The position numbers and the translations under genes are program-made. From positions 1-25,157 of IMG/VR virus record IMGVR_UViG_3300031695_000026: a stretch of DNA of 25,157 nucleotides. One strand, 5' to 3'. This DNA is from a virus. Of this stretch, positions 16,101-22,134 are shown in pieces; the first letter of the stretch is position 1; each line of letters begins with the position of its first letter. Under the pieces are notes generated by a model that was given only the letters and a program-made list of their open reading frames with translations, was not told the origin of the DNA and made no database searches.

Positions 16101-17554
16101 GTGTAGAAAGTGACAGGATATTAGACGCTTTAACAAAACCATCTTTATCATTAGGGGAAAAAGTAACATCTGTTGCTCAAGAACAATACAGAGAAATACA
16201 TCGTTTCTCTGACGTAACCTATAGCGGTAACTTTAATCAAGAAACAAACCTAAATAAGTTAAACCAATTTAATTTAACTTTAGCAAACTTCAAGACATTA
16301 GAGACTTCTTATGGCCCTATTAGAAAAATGCATGCAAGGCAAACAGATATACTCACTATTCAAGAAGACAAGATATCTTATCTTTTAGTTGAAAAAGACC
16401 TTCTTTCTGACGCAGGAGGGGGTGGAGCATTAACATCTGTCCCATTGGTTTTAGGTAAGCAAATTGCTAGGATTGAAGAATATGGAATTAGTAATAATCC
16501 TGAAAGTTTTTCTTCCTATGGCGCTGATGTTTATTTTACAGATGCAAAAAGAAGCAGTGTAGTTAATTTAAAAGGAGAGTCTAGAGGAGGTGTTGCCGAT
16601 AAGCTTTCTGTAATTTCTCAAGTAGGTTTGAGGTCTTGGTTTAGAGATTTATTTATTGATTCTTTTGAAACTCAAAAAATTGGGGCATTTGATCCATACA
16701 TGAATGAATATGTGTTAAGCTCTAATGATATTTTAATACCTCAAGTTGAAATAGATAGAAACTGTGGATATACTTTATTACAAGAAAATTCTATTGCTCC
16801 TATTTCTTTTAATTTAGATTGTACAACTCTAATTGGAGATGTGTCTATTGATTACGCAATTTCATCAATAAATGGAGTTAATATATCTGTTGATTATAAT
16901 GGAGTTAATGTTCTAAATAATAATGTAGTAGGTTCAGGAAGTGTTTCTTTTTCAAAATCACAAACAAATCCTATTTTAGCACAAGTAAAAATAACTCCAT
17001 TAGGAGCAGCAACTTATGAAATGTCATTTGGATGCCCTCAAGGAGAGCAATTAACAGTTACTCAAATTGTTGTTAACTTTGAAGGAGAAGCATCAAAAAC
17101 AACTACAACAAGATATAGATGGGAGTTAGCAGGAGACTCTAGTCCATACAATACAAATTCTATTATACTTGAAGCCGATACAATTTCATTGTTTGAGTCA
17201 CAAACAAATCAAACATCATTCGGCTCTATACCAACTGAGGGAGCTACTGTTACAATGCAAAGTAGACAATTAGCAGGACAGGATTTTGTATTTGACTCTA
17301 CTAAAGATAAGTTTAAGTATTTAGTGTCTAATGTTCAATATACTGAGGCAACCATAAACACTTTGTTGCCGCTGTTAAATACTGCTACACCAATTACAGG
17401 AGGCCCTTTAGACTATGACGCATCTTTTGTTTATAATAATTTATCTAATGATGATTTCCTTTACCTTGTTTGGGACTTTAGGGAGCCGACAGCAATTGAG
17501 TTATGTTACAACCAAACAAACGAAGTAGATGCATGTTGTGATTGCGCACCTTAA
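13133..17554 (+). CDS. Giant tail stabilization (muzzle-like) protein
   Basis: 1473 residues, the largest complete gene here. The N terminus (KIQKNFIKGRMNKGVDERL, then PQGEYVDALNIRLGSTEGTE and IGAVENSKGN) is the hallmark start of phage stabilization proteins related to P22 gp10; P22 gp10 is only about 470 residues, so this is roughly three times longer. Later blocks include FFNCYSFGNGVESDRI (about 980) and a region at 1070-1150 (TDILTIQEDKISYLLVEKDL, YGADVYFTDAKRSSVVNLKG) with repeated beta-strand spacing that could be propeller-like. About twenty Cys are scattered through it, ending in a dense DACCDCAP cluster at the C terminus. In phicrAss001 a protein of comparable size and position forms the muzzle that closes the tail. 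It likely seals the genome and holds fibres. Confidence 0.82.
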   Translation: MAKIQKNFIKGRMNKGVDERLVPQGEYVDALNIRLGSTEGTEIGAVENSKGNELLVQLKFGGQALSSNARCIGAFEDGGNETIYWFINDPTNLISAVTGKVDLIVSFNARLGSVFYHVISTSVLNFDSKYLINGINLIDGLLFFTDNLNPPRKINVNRTYSSPISGVDNVTEQDIGVILAPPLNSPTIQQFNLGGDENYMEELFLSFAYRWQYEDGEYSAISPFSQTVFSPGPFLLDYSTFDNAAMVNSFNSARITFETGGRNVVAVDVLFKFSTSQSVNVIERFKKIDEGWSDNETKNITFTNKKIFTALPTEQLLRLFDNVPRIAQAQTLMGNRLMYGNYVDGYNVADSVGKQIDLDYDLTVISTPLSEEDIQAAKVPQNYNIGISTSVDDATIKIDFGGLELIEGAQIGVSFNYKGSIFNGDTSYFTDGTQPRNEFVFTFLFNLQRDYLNVNDLASSPEFEIAVSEFVSPANSSCFTNFPPTSGGTSGSSLTDIYNCQIQTRIEWVYDKFGITQTNEGFGIGTSLGSNIISFTIPALRFQKLDLTDPANPVFFNPPVLAYEYISAINGVGLYSKDGSKQSLHSNRDYEVAIVYMDEYGRSTTALVDTDNTVFVSCGSSVDQNNIRVQLNNFPPYWATKYKFVIKESEGEYRTIYSQIFFPEEETGDVWFKVEGDNRDKIKDNGILYPKRDTGGAVLNCTTTKVLAFESQVEDFLCRKNSDGDVISGTCGQPTGTYMKLRPSGFNASAPPDAFINRTGNSTGGFSIASVSIDVEDTLANPPTFSPYTIPPGSIIQIKFRLNRDKRGGLCGSRTYIYDKTFTSGSQYDSLYDWAIGENIDFTNGVSGGSDDSTNNVSFDSQIYSYPQTQPNANFGPGGPGETVIFFQRSVSTGKFFMSIQTGTPDCVGFNRERSEGTIETIINRASTLMVFETEPIPANDELYYENEQTFDIVSGFHLSGDADADQNQTASLPAIIDLTFFNCYSFGNGVESDRILDALTKPSLSLGEKVTSVAQEQYREIHRFSDVTYSGNFNQETNLNKLNQFNLTLANFKTLETSYGPIRKMHARQTDILTIQEDKISYLLVEKDLLSDAGGGGALTSVPLVLGKQIARIEEYGISNNPESFSSYGADVYFTDAKRSSVVNLKGESRGGVADKLSVISQVGLRSWFRDLFIDSFETQKIGAFDPYMNEYVLSSNDILIPQVEIDRNCGYTLLQENSIAPISFNLDCTTLIGDVSIDYAISSINGVNISVDYNGVNVLNNNVVGSGSVSFSKSQTNPILAQVKITPLGAATYEMSFGCPQGEQLTVTQIVVNFEGEASKTTTTRYRWELAGDSSPYNTNSIILEADTISLFESQTNQTSFGSIPTEGATVTMQSRQLAGQDFVFDSTKDKFKYLVSNVQYTEATINTLLPLLNTATPITGGPLDYDASFVYNNLSNDDFLYLVWDFREPTAIELCYNQTNEVDACCDCAP

Positions 17555-17565
17555 AAATAAAAAAA

Positions 17566-18030
17566 ATGAGTTTAGTAAATAAGTATATTAATTCAGATAA
17601 TTTTTTAACTGCAACTGCGGTTTATAACGATGTTAATTTAACGGTGTTAGCACCAGATGGATTCTATCAATCTGCAGGAAGATACAGACAGCAATTGTCA
17701 GGTGTTTTAGGTCAGTCTACAGCTTGTCCTGATTGTAGTCCTAGGTCATTGTATAGAACAGATGAAGAAACAGATGTTTGCGATGACTACTGTACTAGTT
17801 CGGCTTATGACATGGATGTAGAGTTTACAACAAATCCTGCAAGAGATTATGATGACTTAACTATTGGAGATGAGATTGTTGGAGGTCTTTCACCTGATGG
17901 CTTCTATGCGGTTTCCCCATATATAGCAACTACGGGTGCTTCTAAAAGTTTATGGAAAATATTAGAAATAGAAAACGATATAATAATTGACATTTTTAAC
18001 TGTGGACTTACTCAGTGTGATGAGTTATAA
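17566..18030 (+). CDS. Small cysteine-rich virion-module protein
   Basis: 154 residues from the ATG at 17566, chosen because it follows an A-rich leader like other genes here; an in-frame TTG at 17542 would overlap the previous gene. Cys pairs occur at 54/57 (CPDC), 72/76 (CDDYC) and 146/151. The phrase PDGFY occurs twice (about 30-34 and 110-114), hinting at two related beta units. No enzyme motif is visible. It directly follows the muzzle-like protein whose C terminus carries CCDC, so a shared metal-binding or disulfide-linked interface is conceivable. I recall LAPDGFY...GVLG...CP.C-type proteins in this position in Bacteroidota phages, with unknown function. Probably a tail-associated virion component, by context. 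Confidence 0.68.
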   Translation: MSLVNKYINSDNFLTATAVYNDVNLTVLAPDGFYQSAGRYRQQLSGVLGQSTACPDCSPRSLYRTDEETDVCDDYCTSSAYDMDVEFTTNPARDYDDLTIGDEIVGGLSPDGFYAVSPYIATTGASKSLWKILEIENDIIIDIFNCGLTQCDEL

Positions 18031-18042
18031 AAAAAAATAATT

Positions 18043-18792
18043 ATGGAAAATTACACCTTAACATATAGTGAATCTGTAAATGGATGGCCTTCATTTTACA
18101 GCTATTTTCCAGAGATGGCTCTGGGAATGAATCAGTATTTATACTCTTTTAATAATGGAAATCTTTATAGGCATAACACTAATGAAAGACGAAACAGTTA
18201 TTACGGAGTTGATTATGAATCTACAATAACCAGTGTTTTTAATCAAATGCCAACAACATCAAAGGTGTTTAAGACTATTGAACTGGAAAGTGATGATGCC
18301 TGGAACTGTGAACTAGTATCTGATTTAGGAGCAGGCTACATGCCTGACAGTTACTTTGTTGAAAAAGAAGGTGCGTTTTTTGCTTTTATAAGAAGACTAG
18401 AAGGTGTTAATAATTTAGCCTTAAGATCAGCTCAAGGATTAGGGACACTTTCAAGCACGACAGGTGTAGGACCAGCTGCTATAACAATAACATTTGATTT
18501 TGCCATTGATTCAATAATGAGTATTGGAGACGTTGCTTTTACAGATTCAATAATTGGGCCTGTAGAAATAGGAGCAATAACAGTCATAAGTCAAGATAGA
18601 AAAACGATTACAATAGGAGCACCTACATATGTAGGAGCTGTTCCTAGCTCATATATATTGTATGTTAAAAATAGCGTTGCTGAGTCATATGGAACATTGG
18701 GGTATTTCTTACAATTTAAGTTAAGTAATTCAAACACTAGTGCTGTGGAACTTTTTACTGTTGATTCAGATGCGTTCAAAAGTAATCCTTAG
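18043..18792 (+). CDS. Tail-associated virion protein with GWPSFYSY domain
   Basis: 249 residues. The N-terminal domain (about 1-95) carries NGWPSFYSYFPEMALGMNQY, then SFNNGNLYRHNTNERRNSYYG, a striking aromatic pattern I recall from virion proteins encoded after the muzzle-like gene in many Bacteroidota phages. Residues about 138-210 (AITITFDFAIDSIMSIGDVA, VISQDRKTITIGAPTYVGAV) form a hydrophobic beta-rich segment that looks like another inserted virion beta domain. The end (GYFLQFKLSNSNTSAVELFT, DAFKSNP) is again of the conserved type. No signal peptide or enzyme motif. It is the last gene before the promoter at 18800, with no terminator hairpin between. Role probably in tail hub or fibre attachment; this is inferred. 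Confidence 0.7.
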   Translation: MENYTLTYSESVNGWPSFYSYFPEMALGMNQYLYSFNNGNLYRHNTNERRNSYYGVDYESTITSVFNQMPTTSKVFKTIELESDDAWNCELVSDLGAGYMPDSYFVEKEGAFFAFIRRLEGVNNLALRSAQGLGTLSSTTGVGPAAITITFDFAIDSIMSIGDVAFTDSIIGPVEIGAITVISQDRKTITIGAPTYVGAVPSSYILYVKNSVAESYGTLGYFLQFKLSNSNTSAVELFTVDSDAFKSNP

Positions 18793-18799
18793 TTTTTTG

Positions 18800-18807
18800 T
18801 ATCTTTG
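18800..18807 (+). promoter_or_regulatory. Bacteroidota-type -7 box (TATCTTTG) just before the acetyltransferase gene
   Basis: TATCTTTG lies only five bases before the ATG at 18813. The surrounding 16 bases (18793-18808) are identical to those at 11174-11189. With a normal distance from box to start, transcription would begin within a few bases of the ATG, so the mRNA may be leaderless or nearly so. No -33 box is evident. Confidence 0.62.
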
Positions 18808-18812
18808 TTTTA

Positions 18813-19223
18813 ATGAAATTTAATATAAGGAAATTAAATCAAGAAGATTACGACTCTATTTTAGTTGATTGGTGGAAAGATTGGAGATGGACACCACCTC
18901 CAAAAGATTTCTTACCAGAAAATGGTACAGGAGGTTTTATTGTTTATGACGAAGATATTCCTGTATGTGCAGGATATATTTACTTGACAAATTCCAAAGT
19001 AGGTTGGTGTGATTGGGTTGTGTCTAATTTTAAATACAAAGACAAGGGGAAAAGAAATATAGCATTAGTTAAGTTGGTATCAGCATTAACAGAGGCTTTG
19101 ACTATACATGGTTGCAAATATTCTTATGCCTTAATAAAATCTGATTCACTGATAAATGTTTACAAAGAGATTGGATACGGTGAAGGGGATAAATATAATA
19201 AAGAAATGATTAAAAAATTATAA
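18813..19223 (+). CDS. GNAT-like acetyltransferase
   Basis: 136 residues. It starts MKFNIRKLNQEDYDSILVDWW, continues with TPPPKDFLPENGTGGFIVYD, and then VCAGYIYLTNSKVGWCDWVV, the usual beta-bulge-beta layout of GNAT folds. The acetyl-CoA loop region (SNFKYKDKGKRNIALVKLVS) keeps the basic and Gly residues but not a strict Q/RxxGxG/A. The segment CKYSYALIKSDSLINVYKEIGY fits the last strand-helix motif (N..l...Yek.GF) of the family. I recall the DFLPENGTGG phrase in small marine phage proteins. GNAT enzymes transfer acetyl groups from acetyl-CoA to amines; the substrate here is unknown. It heads the operon of putative internal proteins and is followed after one base by the next gene, so acting on virion or host proteins is possible. 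Confidence 0.75.
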   Translation: MKFNIRKLNQEDYDSILVDWWKDWRWTPPPKDFLPENGTGGFIVYDEDIPVCAGYIYLTNSKVGWCDWVVSNFKYKDKGKRNIALVKLVSALTEALTIHGCKYSYALIKSDSLINVYKEIGYGEGDKYNKEMIKKL

Positions 19224-19224
19224 T

Positions 19225-19974
19225 ATGGCAGCAGCAACAACAATAATAGCAGCAGGAATATCAATTGCTGGACCTGCTATAAAGGGAATTATAGCTCAAC
19301 AAGCGTCAACTGGTTCTTCTAGAGAGGCTGGTAGATTTAGAATACAACAACAAGAGCTTCAAAACTCATCAATAGCGCGATTAGAACAAGACTATTTTGA
19401 GGCGGTTAGAGTAAATACGGATGCATATGATAAAGCTTTAGAGATGTCTAACGTAAAAGGAGCTGAAATGGTTCAAGTGGCTCAAGAAGGCAATCAAAGA
19501 GGTGTTCAGGCAACTGCAGGAAAAGTAAAAGAAATTGAGCAAGCTGGTTTAAGTGATACTGCAGATAAATTTCAAGAAACAAAATTAAAAGTTGATTTAA
19601 AAAGGGCTGAATCTCAAGAAATGTCAGCAGCTGAAATAGCGGCTCTTGAAGACGATAGAGCGGCAGCGGCAGGAGTAAAGGCAGATGCCTTGGCTGCACA
19701 AGCAGATGATTTAAGTGGTGAAGCAGTAGGTTCTTTTATAGATGCAGGTGTAGGTGTTTTAAAATCATCGGTTACTGCATTTGGTGGAGGTGGAGCAAAG
19801 GGGAAAGCGGCTAGGAAAGCAGCCAGGGAAGCACCCGGGTACAATGCTCTTGATGACTTTAGTCAAAAGCTTGAGTCTTTTAGCGGTGTAGCTTCAGGTG
19901 GAAAAGAACTTGACCTGAGTAATTTTACACCAGAGCAAATAGCAGCATTAAAAGAAGCAGGATACATATCATAA
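19225..19974 (+). CDS. Putative internal/ejection virion protein
   Basis: 249 residues. The first ~25 residues are Ala/Ile/Gly-rich and hydrophobic (AATTIIAAGISIAGPAIKGI) with no charged residue before position 20, enough to enter or cross a membrane. Residues about 30-165 are a long Ala/Glu/Gln/Lys-rich helical or coiled-coil stretch, then FGGGGAKGKAARKAAREAPG, and the end is LSNFTPEQIAALKEAGYIS. This composition and placement resemble small internal core or ejection proteins such as T7 gp14, which go into the host envelope during DNA entry; no sequence homology is claimed. The ATG comes one base after the acetyltransferase stop codon (TAATATG), so the two are translationally linked. It might instead be a cargo-binding or scaffold-type protein. 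Confidence 0.6.
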   Translation: MAAATTIIAAGISIAGPAIKGIIAQQASTGSSREAGRFRIQQQELQNSSIARLEQDYFEAVRVNTDAYDKALEMSNVKGAEMVQVAQEGNQRGVQATAGKVKEIEQAGLSDTADKFQETKLKVDLKRAESQEMSAAEIAALEDDRAAAAGVKADALAAQADDLSGEAVGSFIDAGVGVLKSSVTAFGGGGAKGKAARKAAREAPGYNALDDFSQKLESFSGVASGGKELDLSNFTPEQIAALKEAGYIS

Positions 19975-19995
19975 CAGATAAAAATATACAAAATT

Positions 19996-22134
19996 ATGGC
20001 AGATAGTGCGCTTAAAGGAGCTATGTTCTCTGTAGAAAAAGGATTTACAGGTGTTGGAAGTAAAAGAACTACTTTAGATGCTATTACAAAAGGTGTTAAA
20101 GACGTTAATGCCTGGAAAACAGATATTGATGCCAAAAGATTAAAGCTAAAAACAGATATATCTACAGCTTTATCTGCTAAAGAAAAATCTGTATATGAGA
20201 CAGATTATGGTGATGTTACTCAACAACAAAAAGCAATAGAACTTTACGATGTTTATAGAGACAACTTAAAAAACATTTACGATGGTGTTCGTAATGGATC
20301 TATTCCTCAAAATGAAATGCCTATTTATATGACAAATGCTTCTCAAGGATTTGACGTTATATCAAAACAGGCAGAAGATTATGGAGCTACATTAGAAAAC
20401 ATAAACGAGAGAGCGGCATCAGGTGTTTCAGGAGCAGTTGAAGAGGTTCTTAGTGGTTATTATACAGATGCAGCTGCTTTAAAAAACAATAAATTTGATT
20501 TTTCTCGAAATGGAGGTGTTTTTATTACGCAGTATGAAACCAAAAGAACAGACGGTGGATTTGGAACTGAATTAAAGTTAGATGAAAACGGCCTACCTAT
20601 TCCAATAGACACTAGGACAAAATTGTATGTAAAGCAATTTAATAAATTTCCTGAAACTAATAGATTTAATGCTAACGAAACAATCTCTTTATTTACTGGA
20701 AAAGATACAGCAATTGGTCAAGCATGGTCTTTACTTAAAGAGGATAAAAATTTTGTTGGAAATGTACACACAACTTTCAAAAACAATCCGAATTTCGCAA
20801 AAACAATAATGTATGGTATAAACGGAGCTACATCTACATGGCAAAATATAGCTAGTATTACAAGTGACGACAACAATATGTTGTTTGACAAAGATGGAAA
20901 AAACGTTAATGTAACTTATATTAGAAATTATGAATATGCTCAACTAGAACCTGAAGAAAAAGATGCAAAAATTGATTATTATTATAGAGATTTAAATACA
21001 GGTGAATTGGTTTCTGCACAAATTCCTAAATATGCTCAACTAGAACCTGAAAATGGTTCGTTTGTTTTAAATGATCCAGATTCCCTTATTAAAAACGCTG
21101 CAAGAAACGCAACAGGTGAAGCTGTGTATAATGCTCTTAGTGAAAAAACAACAAGAGGTATTACACCACCGCAGGAAAAAACTCCTACAGATACTCCTTT
21201 AAACAAAATTCAAGACAAAAGAAAAAGACTATCAGGGGTAGACCTGTTAAAGAAAATAAATCAATATACTTCAGGAAGCCAAGAAGAAGTTACTGGGGCT
21301 GGAGAAGGCCTTAATATATCTTCTGAACTAAAGTACCGTTCTGTAAAAGACACAGTTGAGAAAATTGAGGGAGAAGATGTTGTAGTTGGTTTAGACCTTA
21401 TGTTAGTAAATAAAAATGGGTCAACAACTCCTGTTAAGATTCCATACTATACTCAAAATTCAGAAGGAGAATATGTACAAAGACCTTATATAGATATATT
21501 AGAAGACAAGTACAACGCGTTTAAAGGTGTAGGTGCTCCAGATTTTGGTACGGTAATTAAAGAAGCTAAATCCCAAGGCATAAACTTAAATAATACTTTG
21601 TCTGCAGCTAATAGAGATAGAGAAAGAGAGGTTGTAAAGATTGTTGAGGTGACAGAAATACAAGCTGTTACACCAAGTACAGCTTTAGATACTAAAGGAA
21701 ATACTGCTATAAGTGCTACCTTAAAATCAGCTGCTTTTAGAGACATTGAAAAAAATATGTTTAAAAATGAAGTAGATGGCAGCCAAGGGCCAGATTTAGC
21801 GTTACAGTTACAATCTAGTTTTGGACAGATGGTAGAAAAACAAGGAGCAAATCAAGGCTCTGATGTGAAGTTTGAGTTTAACCCAGCAAAGGGAACTATA
21901 AATTTAATCGTTAATGGTCGAACATTGGCGGTGGAGAAAATTACTGGAAATGATGAAAGTCTAAAAACAGCTGTTTCAATTCTGTTAACTGTGGCAGCAG
22001 AAAAAGGACTTCCTTCAAGAAAAAAATCGAAGAAAAAAGTTTCAAGCATAGAAAATAAAATCACATTTCAAGACTGGCTAAAGATACCTGGTAACGAAGG
22101 CAAGAGTCTTGACGAATGGAAAAAATCAAAATAG
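19996..22134 (+). CDS. Large putative internal virion (cargo/ejection) protein
   Basis: 712 residues, no homology that I recognise. The N-terminal part (about 1-170) is helical (KEKSVYETDYGDVTQQQKAI, NASQGFDVISKQAEDYG); the middle is mixed, with an internal duplication of YAQLEPE at about 314-320 and 346-352; about 395-415 is a Pro/Thr-rich linker (PPQEKTPTDTP). Near the end is a Lys-rich stretch (SRKKSKKK) and a short ITFQDWLKIPGNEGKSLDEW module. The stop is TAG, and the next ATG follows at once in the same frame, so readthrough would join it to the next protein. Size, position after an ejection-like protein and lack of enzymatic motifs suggest a protein packaged in the head or tail and delivered with DNA, but that is inference. 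Confidence 0.62.
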   Translation: MADSALKGAMFSVEKGFTGVGSKRTTLDAITKGVKDVNAWKTDIDAKRLKLKTDISTALSAKEKSVYETDYGDVTQQQKAIELYDVYRDNLKNIYDGVRNGSIPQNEMPIYMTNASQGFDVISKQAEDYGATLENINERAASGVSGAVEEVLSGYYTDAAALKNNKFDFSRNGGVFITQYETKRTDGGFGTELKLDENGLPIPIDTRTKLYVKQFNKFPETNRFNANETISLFTGKDTAIGQAWSLLKEDKNFVGNVHTTFKNNPNFAKTIMYGINGATSTWQNIASITSDDNNMLFDKDGKNVNVTYIRNYEYAQLEPEEKDAKIDYYYRDLNTGELVSAQIPKYAQLEPENGSFVLNDPDSLIKNAARNATGEAVYNALSEKTTRGITPPQEKTPTDTPLNKIQDKRKRLSGVDLLKKINQYTSGSQEEVTGAGEGLNISSELKYRSVKDTVEKIEGEDVVVGLDLMLVNKNGSTTPVKIPYYTQNSEGEYVQRPYIDILEDKYNAFKGVGAPDFGTVIKEAKSQGINLNNTLSAANRDREREVVKIVEVTEIQAVTPSTALDTKGNTAISATLKSAAFRDIEKNMFKNEVDGSQGPDLALQLQSSFGQMVEKQGANQGSDVKFEFNPAKGTINLIVNGRTLAVEKITGNDESLKTAVSILLTVAAEKGLPSRKKSKKKVSSIENKITFQDWLKIPGNEGKSLDEWKKSK
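20933..21051 (+). repeat. 23-base internal duplication in the 712-residue gene
   Basis: AATATGCTCAACTAGAACCT plus GAA occurs exactly at 20933-20955 and again at 21029-21051, 96 bases (32 codons) apart and in the same reading frame, encoding YAQLEPE twice. Confidence 0.85.

Noticed and set aside
17542-17565. TTG start extending the Cys-rich protein by eight residues
   Set aside because: It overlaps the previous gene, and the ATG at 17566 has the A-rich leader used by neighbouring genes.
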